Of a stretch of 64,000 nucleotides of DNA, positions 1 to 12,845 are shown one piece after another. Positions within the stretch are counted from its first letter, which is position 1, and each line of letters begins with the position of its first letter. The notes below the pieces were generated by a model, which saw only the letters and a program-made list of their open reading frames with translations, had not been told where the DNA came from and ran no database searches. Both the position numbers and the translations under genes were made by a program. The stretch comes from Allium sativum (lineage: Eukaryota > Streptophyta > Magnoliopsida > Asparagales > Amaryllidaceae), in NCBI GenBank assembly GCA_030737875.1, contig CM060911.1, forward strand, positions 50,857,001 through 50,921,000, written 5' to 3'.

Positions 1-107
1 CTACATATGAAGGAGTTATGACCTCCAGAAGTTTCAGAATTTGATTTAAAAATTCTAACAGTTCAAAATTCAGTTCAAATTTCGAATTCAGAGCCAAACT
101 GGGATGC

Positions 108-123
108 GCGGGAAAATTCCCGC
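108..123. promoter_or_regulatory. Palindrome with E2F-like core in the Gypsy-3 LTR
   Basis: GCGGGAA and TTCCCGC arms flank a 2-nt centre. Read on the minus strand it contains TTTTCCCGC, which resembles the E2F consensus TTTSSCGC. It lies about 240 bp upstream of the TATA box and is conserved in both Gypsy-2 LTRs. Confidence 0.45.
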
Positions 124-126
124 CCA

Positions 127-204
127 GGACCCAGTTCGACCAGGGGGTCGACCTGGGTGACCAGGTCGACCATAGGGTCGACCTGGGGGTCGACCTGGTT
201 TGTC
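127..204. repeat. GGTCGA / GTCGAC cluster in the LTR promoter region
   Basis: Several copies of GGTCGAC and its relatives are packed into ~78 bp upstream of the TATA box. Gypsy-2 has a counterpart at the same place in each LTR with different spacing. Confidence 0.6.
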
Positions 205-352
205 CCTGGCTGGCCTGGTCGGGTTTCTGGTCGAATTTCTGAGCTTGGTTGTGTCACTAGGGCTTACTTGTCGCTTTCTGATTGGCTTCTCTTGAGATGG
301 ATGGCCTTGATTAACTCTAGCTTCAACGATGACTCTAATTAGTTTGAAATTC

Positions 353-360
353 TATAAATA
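353..360 (+). promoter_or_regulatory. TATA box of the Gypsy-3 LTR
   Basis: TATAAATA at the position that matches the TATA box of Gypsy-2 (22306-22313). It is probably the U3 promoter; the start site is inferred only. Confidence 0.6.
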
Positions 361-1149
361 TAACTCAGATCTCAACCTAAATTTACACAAATAATATAGA
401 ACTAGAGCCGTCATGCTGTTGGAAAGAAACTAGTAGTGGCCTTCAATTAGAGAAAGCTTAGAGACAAGCCAAAATTAAAGTTAAAACAAGAATCAAAACA
501 ACGTTAGTCTACCCAAAGGAAATCATTTCAAATCCAGAACTCAGAATCCAGAATTCAAGTTCGTCGTTTGTTGTAAGTATAGTAATTTTTCCGATGTGAA
601 TAAAAGTTTGGATTTGATTCGATGTAAATTGGAAATGGAATTATGCTATTGTATAACGACAATGTAAATTCATATCTATGTGATGTAATGATATTGTGAT
701 GTTTGTGGTATAATTGACTTGATGTTGGATCCATTAGAATGTTTGTGGATTAATCTAGTTGATGTTGGATCTATTCAAATTCACATACAAGTTATTTGGC
801 TCATATCTATGCATATATGTTTAGGTGATTATGACAAGTTATATGATGTACAATAGAACCTTTACGACTAAATGGTTATGTTCATATACATGCTCCTATG
901 TTTATACAAAAGTTGCTAGTTCCTAATTGGATCCATGTCACGATCCACTTTAATACATGTTTCATGTTGTAATTAGACATATGATTAGATCTAGTTTACA
1001 CCCTTGCGATGAAATTATACATACTTTATGGACATGTCACATTCTTGTCATATACTAGTTACGTTCGATGTTATGCCTAGATCTAAACATGTTTAGGCTT
1101 ATGTTGTCTAAATCATGTGCTAATTTATGTGACACCTATCTGGTTAGAT

Positions 1150-1330
1150 CCCTATTTCAATGCAAGTTCACATATATGTAAGTTGTTTAGGGCTATGTTG
1201 CAAATTCACATATATGTTGATTTAGTCTACGTTGCAAGTTCACACCTATGACATTCATGTTGACTATTTTGCAAGTTCACACCTATGATGTTCATATTGA
1301 CTATGCCGATAATGTAAAGTTTACACCTAA
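1150..1330 (+). repeat. Degenerate ~55-bp tandem repeats within the LTR
   Basis: Repeats begin with GCAAGTTCACA followed by CCTATG or TATATG, and occur about four times. Gypsy-2 carries only scattered traces of them. Confidence 0.5.
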
Positions 1331-1692
1331 GTCATGTTTATGTTAGTGAACTGCTTTATGCCAATTTTGTGTACGCTAAATTAGGCTATGTTTTTAGCCT
1401 AATATTATATGTTAAAAATCAAGCAAACGAAAATTAGGCTAAGATTGTTAGCCTAATACTTAGACGAGGTAACGTTGGGAAGAACTGGTAACTCTAGGAA
1501 AACTTGACATAAAAATATATGAAATTGGCATGTTTGTCACATGCCAAAATTGGTGGCATTTAAACGGTATAAATTCTTATACCGAAAAATGTTAAACTTG
1601 GAATATGGGCCATAACATTTAATTGTTGACAAATTTACATATAAACAAGCAATAAAGACAAATATGTAAATTTAGAAAATACGATATGCTTA

Positions 1693-1910
1693 ACCCGAGG
1701 TTGGAATGAGTTGTGATGTAAACCTGCCCGGACCCGCCCAGCTGTCCAGTAATCACAACAATATCTATCCAATGTGGGAGGTTAAGGCATTGAGCCCAAT
1801 AAGGACCCGAGGTTAGACTGAGTTACGGTGTAAACCTGCCCGGAACCGACCGGCACATCCAGTAACCGTAACAATACCTGTGTAATGTGAGTGGTCGGTG
1901 CTTTAAGAGG
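1693..1910 (+). repeat. 112-bp tandem duplication inside the LTR
   Basis: Two diverged copies start at ACCCGAGGTT (1693 and 1805), each with CCTGCCCGGA and a CAATACCT-like end. The same two-copy structure with a 111-bp period is present in both Gypsy-2 LTRs. Confidence 0.75.
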
Positions 1911-2873
1911 CTAAGAACAGATGGTAGTGTTAAGTTAACTAAAACACTTAACCAATTCAACATGTTAATTAAATTGATGGGTGGGGTTAGGTAAATACAG
2001 ACACTTAACCGCTTAACATGTTTGACTAGGAAACCCTAGTAACGGGGACCCATTTCACCAGTAACCCAATTAGGTATCATGGTACCCTGAAACTAGGCAG
2101 GGTGGGGCATGATTACTGGGCTGATTGTAAGCGATCAAAAGCGACGACGGTTGGTGTACAGTGTGGGTTCTAACGGAGTGCGGGCGTGCACACACTCTGG
2201 AGCAGACAAACAGGGCACTGAGGCATCAGTAGTTTAACCTATATATTCTAGAATTGTGTCGGGCCACCACCATGGGTCTTGATACACCCCATGGTGGGAC
2301 CTACATAGGTATCTACAAATCATTGAGGGCCGTATGACACATATTATTATGCGAGTAGGAGCCGATCTTTAGAAAAAGGGGATCACTTCACCCTCAGCAT
2401 GGGGTGCCAGTCAGAACAAGTACAAGTAGGTGTAGAGATATAGTGTGGGGTACGATAGTAAATTCGGTTCTAAACTACTTTATCTTAGTTTATGATACTT
2501 TCCTATTTCCAGTTAATGCTTATCATGCCCTTATTCTTATTCTCATACTGAAGAGTCACTAGACTTACCAGGCTTTATGTCTGACCTTGTTTTTCTTTCG
2601 TCTTCTTTTCTTCCGTTTCCCCCCAAGGTCCACAGGGAGGAAACAACCCAGCTTAGTCAGACTCTTTGCAAGCTTCAAGACAGTAGATGTATGGTTTGGA
2701 CTCTCTTTCGTTTGGCTATGGCTTTTGGACACACTCTATGGGTATTTATGCCATTTTAAATTATGTTTTATGCTTCTTTATTCAATAATCAAGACAGAAA
2801 TGTTGTTGTAATGTTTTGGGAAGTTATTGTAAGACAATTGTCGAAATGTTTTGTATGAACACGTATTTTATGA

Positions 2874-2879
2874 AATAAA
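2874..2879 (+). terminator. Polyadenylation signal in the Gypsy-3 LTR
   Basis: AATAAA lies 137 bp before the LTR end, at the same place as in the Gypsy-2 LTRs. Confidence 0.5.
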
Positions 2880-3451
2880 AGTCTATTTGTTTCCGCTGCT
2901 TATATATATGTGTTTATATCTGTCTTGTGTTTTATCTGTGACTTTTACCTATGAACCTCCACCAAAGTTAAGGCATTCCCTTGGTGAGTGACCTTAATGG
3001 AGGTGGGGTGTTTTCAAGAATCCTCCTAGACCTATATGATGATGTATTAACCAATTTCAAATCTAAAGAACTCCCACGCATAAATCAAAAAAATTAGAGC
3101 ACTAAACAAAATTTCCATTGGTAAAACATTGCACCGTATAGCATATGTAATTATGTAGCAACAGAGGCATCACCTTGAAAACAAAATTATAGAATAGTAC
3201 AATATAACTAGAGGCAATATGCAAGATATAGAGCATGTAATTATGGAGCAACAAGGCATCACATTGAAAACAACAAAATTTATAAAATTGTGCACGATAA
3301 GTATAGGCACAGTGGGAATCAATCTCGAGACCTATAGCAGCCAAAGCGAAAATCATTTGTGCAGACAAAATGACATAGAACCTAGCGCCGCAGATAAAGG
3401 GTTATTTCAAAACAATGCTAGTTAAGAGATGGTACTTTATACAATAGGTTG

Positions 3452-3523
3452 GAGGCATTCCTAGAATCGAACTCGGGACCTCGAGCACCCAAAGCGAGAA
3501 TCATACCACTAGACCAAATGCCC
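3452..3523 (-). pseudogene. tRNA-Pro(TGG) copy 1, degenerate
   Basis: C72T, C63A, A42C and G41T; the last two break the anticodon stem. Confidence 0.8.
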
Positions 3524-4113
3524 TTGATGAACAAACTGAGCAACAGGTTTAACTCATCTGCCAGTCTGTAGCACAAAGGTTCACGGTTCAGTAAGGAAAA
3601 AAGACTCAAAATAAAAGTCAAACCAAGTCAAGAGAGTGTGGCATAGTGATAAGGTGTGTACATATCAAATAAGAGGTCGGGAGTTAGAGACTCCTCCTAA
3701 AACTATATGATGATGTACTAACCAATTTCAAATCTAAAGACCTCCCAAGCATAAAAAAAATTATCTCAATAAACAAAATTGCCGTTGGTAAAACATTACA
3801 CCGTATAACATATGTAATTACGTAGCAAAGAGGCGTCACCTTGAAAACAAAATTATAAAACAGTACTAGATAACTAGATGCAATATGCACCTTATAGCAC
3901 ATGTAATAATGTAGCAACAAGGCATTGCATTGAAACAACAAAATTTATAAAATTGTACAGATAACTAGAGGCACTATGGGAATCGATCTCGAGACTTATA
4001 GCAGCCAAAGAGAAAATCATTTGAGCAGACATGATGCCACAGAACCAAGCGACGCAGATAAAGGTTAGTTCAAAAAATACTAGTTAAGAGATGGTACTTT
4101 ATACCATAGGTGG

Positions 4114-4185
4114 GGGGCATTCCAAGAATCGAACTCCGAACCTCTCGCACCCAAAGCAAGAATCATACCACTAAACCAAATGCCC
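4114..4185 (-). pseudogene. tRNA-Pro(TGG) copy 2, degenerate
   Basis: C63T, C50G, C48T, C29T and C12T. C50G gives a G-G clash in the T-stem. Confidence 0.8.
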
Positions 4186-4779
4186 TTGATGAACAAAGTG
4201 ATCAACATGTATAACTCATCTGCCGGTCGGTAGCACGAAGGTTCACAGTTCAATAAGGGAAAAAGACTCAGAATAAAAGTCAAAATAAGTCAAGGTAGTG
4301 TGGCATAGTGGTAAGGTGTGTACATATCAAGTAAGAGGTCAGGTGTTCTAGACTCCTCCTAGACCTATATGATGATGTATTAACCAATTTCAAATCAAAA
4401 GACCTCCCACGCATAATGCAAAAAAATCAGATCACTACACAAAATTTCCATTGGTAAAGCATTGCACCGTAGAACATATGTAATTATGTAGCAACGGGGC
4501 ATCACCTTGAAAGCAAAATTATTGAACAGTACAAAATAACTAGAGGCAATATGCACCTTATAACACATGTAATTATGGAGCAACAAGGAATCACATTGAA
4601 AAAAAAAATTATAAAATTGTACACGATAAGAAGTGGCACTATGGGAATCACTCTCGAGACATATAGCAGCCAAAGCGAGAACCATTTGAGCAGACATGAT
4701 GCCAAGAACCAAGCGTCGCAGATAAAGGGTTAGTTCAAAACAATACTAGTTAAGAGATGGTAGTTAATACAATAATTGG

Positions 4780-4851
4780 GGGGCATTCCAAGAATCGAAC
4801 TCGGGACCTCTCGCACCCAAAGCGAGAATCATACCACTAGACCAAATGCCC
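4780..4851 (-). tRNA. tRNA-Pro(TGG) copy 3
   Basis: A single change, C63T, keeps the T-stem as a G-U pair. The cloverleaf and TGG anticodon are otherwise intact, so it could function. Confidence 0.8.
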
Positions 4852-5448
4852 CAGTTAAACAAATTGATCAGCAGGTATAACGCATCTGCCAGTCTGTAGC
4901 ACAAAGGTTCACGGTTCAGTAAGGAAAAAAGACTCACAATAAAAGTCAAACCAAGTCAAGAGAGTGTCGCATAGTGGTAAGGTGTGTACGTATCGAGTAA
5001 GAGGTCGGGAGTTCGAGACACCTCCTGGACATATATGATGATGTATTAACCAATTTCAAATCTAAAGACCTCCCACGCTTAAATCAAAAAAATCAAATCA
5101 TTAACAAAATTGCCAATGGCAAAACATTGCACCATATAGCATATGTAATTATGTAGCAACAAGGCATCACATTGAAAACAAAATTATAGAACAATACAAG
5201 ATAACTAGAGGCAATATGCACCTTGTAGCACATGTAATTATGAAGCAATTAGGCATCACATTGAAAACAATAAAATTTATAAAACTGTACACGATAAGTC
5301 GAGGCACTATGGGAATCTATCTCGAGACCTATTGCATCCAAAGCGAGAATCATTTGAGCAGACATGATGCCACAGAAAAAAGCGCCGCAGATAAAGGGTT
5401 TGTTCAAAACAATACTAGTTAAGAGATGGTACTCTAAACAATAGGCAA

Positions 5449-5520
5449 GGCGCATTCCTAGAATCGAACTCGGGACCTCTCGCACCCAAAGCGAGAATCA
5501 TACCACTAGACATAATTCCC
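5449..5520 (-). pseudogene. tRNA-Pro(TGG) copy 4, degenerate
   Basis: C71G, C63A, G9T, T8A and C4A; two acceptor-stem pairs are lost. Confidence 0.8.
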
Positions 5521-6114
5521 TTGATGAAAAAACTGACCAGCGGGTGTAACTCATCTGCCAGTCTGTAGCACAAAGGTTCACCGTTCAATAAGGAAAAAAG
5601 ACTCAGAACAAAAGTCAAACCATGTCAAAACAGTGTGGCATAATGGTAAGGTGTGTACATATCAAGTAAGAGGTCGGGATTTCGAGACTCCTCCTAGACC
5701 TATATGATGATGTACTAACCAATTTCAAATCTAAAGACCTCCCATGCATAAAGCGAAAAAATCAGATCACTAAACAAAATTGCCATTGGTAAGACATTGC
5801 ACCGTATAGCATATGTAATTATGTAGCAACGGAGGCTTCATCTTGAAAACAAAATTATAGAATAATACAAGATAACTAGAGGCAATATGCCCCTTATAGC
5901 ACATGTAATTATGGAGAAACAAGGCGTCACATTGAAAACAACAAAATTTATAAAATTGCACACGATAAATAGAGGCACGGTGGGAATCAATCTCGAGACC
6001 TAAAGCAGCCAAAGCGAGAGTCATTTGTGCAGACATGATGCCACAGAACCAAGCGCCGCAGATAAAGGGTTAGTTCAAAACAATACTAGTTAAGAGATGG
6101 TATACAATAGGTGC

Positions 6115-6186
6115 GGGGCATTCCTAGACTCGAACTCGGGACCTCTCGCACCCAAAGCGAGAATCATACAACTAGACCAAATGCCC
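6115..6186 (-). tRNA. tRNA-Pro(TGG) copy 5, probably inactive
   Basis: C63A (T-stem mismatch), T59G and G18T (loss of an invariant D-loop G). Identical to copy 50, which is exactly 45 units away. Confidence 0.55.
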
Positions 6187-6774
6187 TTGATGGACAAACT
6201 GATTAGCAGGTATAACTCATTTGCCAGTCTGTAGCACAAAGGTTCACGGTTCAGTAAGGAAAAAAGACTCAGAATAAAAGTCAAACCAAGTCAAGAGAGT
6301 GTGGCAAAGTGGTAAGGTGTGAACATATCAAGTAAGAGGTCAGAAGTTCGAGACTCCTCCTAAACCTATATGATGATGTATTAATCAATTTCAAATCTAT
6401 AGACCTCAATGCAAAAAAATCAGCTCAATAAAAAAATTGCCATTGGTAAAACGTTGCACCGTATGACAAATGTAATTATGTAGCAACGAGGCATCACCTT
6501 GAAAACAAGATTAAAGAACAGTACTAGATAACTAGATGCAATATTTACCTTATAGCACATGTAATTATGGAGCAACAAGGCATCGCATTGAAACAACAAA
6601 ATTTATAAAACTATACACGATAAGTAGAGGCACTATGGGAATCAATCTCGAGACCTATAGCAGCCAAAGCGATAATCATTTGAGAAGACAAGATGCAACA
6701 GAACCAACCGCCGTAGATAAAGGGTTAGTTCAAAACAATACTAGTAAAGAGATGGTACTTTATACAATAAGTAG

Positions 6775-6845
6775 GGGGCATTCCGAGAATCGAACTCGGG
6801 ACCTCTCGCACCCAAAGCGAGAATCATACACAAGACCAAATTCCC
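6775..6845 (-). pseudogene. tRNA-Pro(TGG) copy 6, 71 nt
   Basis: One D-loop G is deleted, with A14T and C4A. The anticodon and T arms are intact. Confidence 0.75.
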
Positions 6846-7428
6846 TTGATGAACAAATTGATCAACAAGTATAACTGATCTGCCAGTATGTAGTACAAAG
6901 GTTCACGGTTCAGTAAGGCAAAAAGACTCAAAATAAAAGTCAAACCAAGTCAATAGAGTGTGGCATAGTGGTAAGGTGTGCACATATCAAGTAAGAGGTC
7001 GGGAGTTCAAGACTCCTCCTAGACCTATATGATGATGTATTAACCAATTTCCAATCTAAAGACCTACCACGCATAACGCAAAAAAAACAGATCACTAAAC
7101 AAAATTGCCATTGGTAAAGCATTGCACCATAGAACATACGTAATTATGTAGCAACAGGGCATCACCTTGAAAGAAAAATTATAGAACGGTACAAGATAAC
7201 TAGAGGCAATATGCAGGTTATAGCGCATGTAATTATGAAGCAACAAGGCATCGCATTGAAAACAAAAAAATTTATAAAATTGTACACGATTAGTAGAGGC
7301 ACTATGGGAATCAATCTCGTGATCTATAGCAGCCAAAGCGATAATAGTTTGAGCAGACATGATGCTTTAAATAAAGGGTTAGTTCAAAACAATACTAGTT
7401 AAGAGATGGTACTTTATACAATAAGTGG

Positions 7429-7500
7429 GGGGCATTCCGAGAATCGAACTCGGGACCTCTCGCACCCAAAGCGAGAATCATACCACTAGACCAAATGCCC
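7429..7500 (-). tRNA. tRNA-Pro(TGG) copy 7, intact
   Basis: Matches the consensus at all 72 positions. The acceptor GGGCATT/AATGCCC, D-arm, anticodon arm (loop TTTGGGT) and T-arm (TTCGATT loop) all pair, with discriminator C73. It equals plant tRNA-Pro(UGG) as I know it. A TTTT terminator lies 40 nt downstream at 7386-7389. Confidence 0.93.
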
Positions 7501-8096
7501 TTGATGAACAAATTGCTCAATAGGTATAACTCATCTGCCAGTCTGTAGCACAAAGGTTCACGGTTCAGTAAGGAAAAAAGACTCAGAATAAAAGACAAAC
7601 CAAGGCAAGAGAGTGTGGCATAGTGGTAAGATGTGTACATATCAAGTAAGAGGTCGGGAGTTCGAGACTCCTCCTAGATCTATATGATGATGTATTAACC
7701 AATTTCAAATCTAAAGACCTACCACGAATAATGCAAAAAAATAGATCACTAAACAAAATTACCATTGGTAAAGCATTGCACCGTAGAACATATGTAATTA
7801 TGTAGCAACGGGGCATCACCTTGAAAGCAAAATTATAGAACATTGCAAGATAACTAGAGGCAATATGCACCTTATAGCACATGTAATTATGGAGCATCAA
7901 GCAACACATTGAAAAAAACAAAATTTATAAAACTGTACAGGATAAGTAGAGGCACTATGGGAATCAATCTTGAGACCTATAGCAGCCAAAGCGAGAAACA
8001 TTTGAGCAGACATGATGCCACAGAACCATGCGCCGCAGATAAAGGGTTAGTTCAAAACAATACTAATTAAGAGATGGTACTTTATACAATAGGTAA

Positions 8097-8168
8097 GAGG
8101 CATTCCTAAAATGGAACTCGGGACCTCTCGCACCCAAAGAGAGAATCATACCACTAGACAAAATGCCC
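8097..8168 (-). pseudogene. tRNA-Pro(TGG) copy 8, degenerate
   Basis: C72T, C63A, C61T, G57C, G30T and G9T. Confidence 0.8.
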
Positions 8169-8758
8169 TTGATGAAAAAACTGATCAGCAGGTATAACTC
8201 ATCTGCCATTCTGTAGCACAAAGGTTGATGGTTCAGTACGGAAAAAAGACTCAGAATAAAAGTCAAACCATGTCAAGAGAGTGTGGCATAGTGGTAAGGT
8301 GTGTACATATCAAGTAAGAGGTCGTGAGTTTGAGACTTCTCCTAGAACTATACGATGATGTATTAACCAATTTCAAATCTAAAGACCTCCCACGTATAAA
8401 GCAAAAAAATCAGCTCACTAAACAAAATTGCCATCGTTAAAACGTTGCACCGTATGACATAAGTAATTATGTAGTAACGAGGCATCACCTTGAAAACAAA
8501 ATTATAGAACAGTACTAGATAACTAGACGCAATATGCACCTTATAGCACATGTAATTATGGAGCAACAAGGCATCACATTGAAAACAACAAAATTTATTA
8601 AACTATACACGATAAGTAGAGGCAATCAGTCTCGAGACCTATTGCAGCCAAGGCGATAATCATTTGAGTAGACATGATGCCATAGAACCAAGCACCGCAG
8701 ATAAAGGGTGGGTTCAAAACCATACTAGTTAAGAGATGGTACTTTATATTATAAGTGG

Positions 8759-8830
8759 GGGGCATTCCGAGAATCGAACTCTGGACCTCTCGCACCCAAA
8801 GCGAGAATCATACCACTAGACCAAATGCCC
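8759..8830 (-). tRNA. tRNA-Pro(TGG) copy 9, one change
   Basis: C50A makes one A-G mismatch in the T-stem; everything else is consensus. Confidence 0.7.
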
Positions 8831-9427
8831 TTGATGAACAAATTGATCAACATGTATAACTCATCTACCAGTCTGTAGCATAAAGGTTCACGGTTCAATA
8901 AGGAAAAAAGATTCAGAATAAAAGTCAAACCAAGTCAAGAGAGTGTGGCATAGTGGTAAGGTGTGTACATATCAAGTAAGAGGTCGGGAGTTCGAGACTC
9001 CTCCTAGATCTATATGATGATGTATTAACCAATTTCAAATCTAAAGGCCTACCAAGCATAACGCAAAAAAATTAGATCACTAAACAAAATTGCCATTGGT
9101 AAAGCATTGCACCGTAGAACATATGTAATTATGTAGCAACGACGAATCACCTTGAAAGCAAAATTATAGAACAGTACCAGATAACTAGAGGCAATATGCA
9201 CCTTATAGCACATGTAGTTATGGAGTAACAAGCAACACATTGAAAACAACAAAATTTATAAAAATGTACAGGATAAGTAGAGGCACTATGGGAATCAATC
9301 TCGAGACCTATAGCAGCCAAAGCGAGAAACATTTGAGCAGACATGATGCCATAGAACCAAGCGCCGCAGATAAAGGGTTAGTTCAAAACAAAAGTAATTA
9401 AGAGATGGTACTTTATACAATAGGAAA

Positions 9428-9499
9428 TGGGCATTCCTAGAATCGAACTCGGGACCTCTCGCACCCAATGCGAGAATCATACCACTTGACAAAATGCCC
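9428..9499 (-). pseudogene. tRNA-Pro(TGG) copy 10, degenerate
   Basis: Discriminator C73A, C63A, T32A, T13A and G9T. Confidence 0.8.
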
Positions 9500-10097
9500 T
9501 TGAAGAAAAAACTGATCAGCAGGTATAACTCATCTGCCAGTCTGTAGCACAAAGGTTCACAGTTTAGTAAGGAAAAAAGACTCATAATAAGAGTCAAAAT
9601 AAGTCAAAAGAGTGTGGCATAATGTTAAGGTGTGTACATAATAAGTAAGAGGTCAGGAGTTCGAGAATCCTCCTAGACCTATATGATAATGTATTAACCA
9701 ATTTCAACTCTGAAGACCTCCCACGCATAAATAAAAAAAAACAGATCACTAAACAAAATTGCCATTGGTAAAACATTGCACCGTATAGCATATATAATTA
9801 TGTAGCAATGGAGGCATCACCTTGAAAACAAAATTATAGAACAATATAAGATAACTAGAGGCAATATGCCCCATATAGTACATGTAATTATGGAGCAACA
9901 AGGCATCACATTGAAAACAACAAAACTTATAAAACTGTGCACGATAAGTAGAGGCATAGTGGGATTCAATCTCGAGACCTATAGCAGCCAAAGCGAGAAT
10001 CATTTGTGCAAACAAAATAACACAGAACCAAGCACCATAGATAAAGGGATTGTTCAAAATAATACTAGTTAAGAGATGGTACTTTATACAATAGGTT

Positions 10098-10169
10098 GGG
10101 GTATTCCTAGAATCGAACTCGGGACCTCTCGCACCCAAAGCGAGAATCATACCACTGGACCAAATGCCC
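10098..10169 (-). tRNA. tRNA-Pro(TGG) copy 11, probably inactive
   Basis: G69A breaks the acceptor pair with C4, C63A breaks a T-stem pair, and T13C is the marker shared with copies 20, 29 and 38. Confidence 0.55.
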
Positions 10170-10765
10170 TTGATGAACAAACTGAGCAGAACGTATAACT
10201 CATCTGCCAGTCTGTAACACAAAGGTGCACGGTTCAGTCAGGAAAAAAGACTCAGAATAAAAGTCAAACCAAGTAAAGAGAGTGTGGCATAGTGGTAAGG
10301 TGTGTACACATCAAGCAAGAGGTCGGGAGTTCGAGACTCCTCCTAAACATATATGATGATGTATTAACCAATTTCAAATCTAAAGACCTCCCACGCAAAA
10401 AGCAAAAAAATCAGCTCAATAAACAAAATTGCCATTGGTAAAACATTGCACCGTATAACATATGTAATTATGTAGCAATGAGGCATTACCTTGAAAACAA
10501 AATTATAGAACAGTACTAGATAACTAGACCCAATATGCACCTTATAGCACTTGTAATTATGTAGCAACAAGGCATCACATTGAAAACAACAAAATTTATA
10601 AAATTGTACAGATAAGTAGAGGCACTATGGGAATCAATCTCGAGACCAATAGCAGCCAAAGAGATAATCATTTGAGCAGACATGATGCCACAGAACCAAG
10701 CGCCGCAGATAAAGGGTTAGTTCAAAAAATACTAGTTAAGAGATGGTACTTTATACAATAGGTGG

Positions 10766-10837
10766 GGGGCATTCCAAGAATCGAATTCGGGACCTCTCGC
10801 ACCCAAAGCAAGAATCATACCACTAGACAGAATTCCC
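10766..10837 (-). pseudogene. tRNA-Pro(TGG) copy 12, degenerate
   Basis: C63T, G53A (loss of the 53-61 pair), C29T, G9T, T8C and C4A. Confidence 0.8.
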
Positions 10838-11435
10838 TTGATGAACAAAGTGATCAACTGGTATAACTCATCTTCCAGTCTGTAGCACAAAGGTTCACGG
10901 TTCAGTAAGGAAAAAAGATTCATAATAAAAGTCAAAATAAGTCAAGGGAGTGTGGCATAGTGGTAAGGTGTGTACATATCAAGTAAGAGGTCGGGTGTTC
11001 GAGACTCCTCCTAGACCTATATGATGATGTATTAACCAATTTCAAATCTAAAGACCTCCCACGCATAATGCAAAAAAATCAGATCACTAAACAAAATTGC
11101 CATTGGTAAAGCATTGCACCGTAGAACATATGTAATTATGTAGCAACGGGGCATCACCTTGAAAGAAAAATTATAGAACAGTATAAGATAACTAGAGGCA
11201 ATATGCACCTTATAACACATGTAATTATGGAGCAACAAGGAATCACATTGAAAAAAACAAAATTTATAAAACTGTACACGATAAGTAGTGGCACTATGGA
11301 AATCACTATCGAGACTTATAGCAGCCAAAGCGAGAATCATTTGAGCAGACATGATGCCACAGAACCAAGCGCCGCAGATAAAGGGTTAGTTCAAAGAAAT
11401 ACTAGTTAAGAGATGGTAGTTTATACAATAATTGG

Positions 11436-11507
11436 GGGGCATTCCGATAATCGAACTCGGGACCTCTCGCACCCAAAGTGAGAATCATACCACAAGACCA
11501 TATGCCC
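11436..11507 (-). pseudogene. tRNA-Pro(TGG) copy 13, degenerate
   Basis: C61A, G30A, A14T and T7A. Confidence 0.8.
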
Positions 11508-12104
11508 TTGATGAAAAAATTGATCAACATGTATAACTCATCTGCTAGTATGTAGCACAAAGGTTAATGGTTCTGTATGGAAAAAAGACTCAAAATAAAA
11601 GTCAAACCAAGTCAAGAGAGTGTGGCACAGTGGTAAGGTGTGCACATATCAAGTAAGAGGTCGGGAGTTCGAGACTCCTCCTAGACCTATATGATGATGT
11701 ATTAACCAATTTCAAATCTAAAGACCTACCACGCATAACGCAAAAAAATCAGATAACTAAACAATATTGCCATTGGTAAAGCATTGCACCATAGAACATA
11801 TGTAATTATGTTGCAATGGGGAATCACCTTGAAAGCAAAATTATAGAACGGTACAAGATAACTAGAGGCAACATGCAGCTTATAACACATGTAATTATGA
11901 AGCAACAAGTTATCGCATTGAAAACAACAAAATTTATAAATCTGTACACGATAAGAAGAGGCACTATATGAATCAATCTAGAGACCTATAGCGCCCAAAG
12001 CGATAACCATTTGAGCAGACATGATGCCATAGAACCGGGCACCGCAGATAAAGGGTTAGTTCAAAACAATACTAGTAAAGAGATGGTACTTTATACAATA
12101 AGTG

Positions 12105-12176
12105 GGGGCATTCCGAGAATCGAACTCGGGACCTCTCGCACCGAAAGCGAGAATCATACCACTAGACAAATTGCCC
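12105..12176 (-). tRNA. tRNA-Pro body with TCG (Arg) anticodon, copy 14
   Basis: G35C turns anticodon TGG into TCG. Also G9T and T6A (A-A mismatch in the acceptor). The anticodon stem and T-arm are perfect. Charging by ProRS is unlikely because G35 is expected to be an identity base. Confidence 0.6.
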
Positions 12177-12773
12177 TTGGTGAACGAATTGATCAACAGA
12201 TATAACTCATCTTTCAGTATGTAGCACAAAGGTTCACGCTTCAGTAAGGAAAAAAGACTCAAAATAAAAGTCAAACCAAGTCAAGAGAGTGTGGCATAGT
12301 GGTAAGGTGTGCACATATCAAGTAAGAGTCAGGAGTTCGAGACTCCTCCTAGACCTATATGATGATGTATTAACCAATTTAAAATCTAAAGACCTACCAA
12401 GCATAACGCAAAAAAATCAGATCACTAAACAAAATTGCCATTGGTAAAGCGTTGCACCGTGGAACATATGTAATTTTGTAGCAATGGGGCATCACCTTGA
12501 AAGCAAAATTATAGAACAGTACAAGATAACTAGAGGCAATATGCTGCTTATAGCACATGTAATTATGAAGCAACAAGTCATCGCATTGAAAACAACAAAA
12601 TTTATAAAACTGTACACGATAAGTAGAGGCACTATGGGAATCAATCTCGAGACCTATAGCAGCCAAAGCGATAATCATTTGAGCAGATATGATGCCATAG
12701 AACCAAGCGCTGCAAATAAAGGGTTAGTTCAAAACAATACTAGTTAAGAGATGGTACTTTATACAATAAGTGG

Positions 12774-12845
12774 GGGGCATTCCGAGAATCGAACTCGGGA
12801 CCTCTCGCACCCAAAGTGAGAATCATACCACTAGACAAAATGCCC
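12774..12845 (-). tRNA. tRNA-Pro(TGG) copy 15, two changes
   Basis: G30A (A-C mismatch in the anticodon stem) and G9T. Confidence 0.6.

Larger units (their letters stand above)
1..3016 (+). mobile_element. Gypsy-3: 5'-truncated LTR (solo LTR or 3' LTR)
   Basis: This stretch aligns by eye along its whole length with the Gypsy-2 LTRs (21774-25118), but is clearly diverged. It begins at about LTR position 145, so its left end lies before the window. It ends in the LTR-like terminus GGGGTGTTTTCA, and tRNA-array sequence resumes at 3017. No PBS or coding region follows, so it is either a solo LTR or the 3' LTR of an element to the left. It has no ORF of note. Confidence 0.85.
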
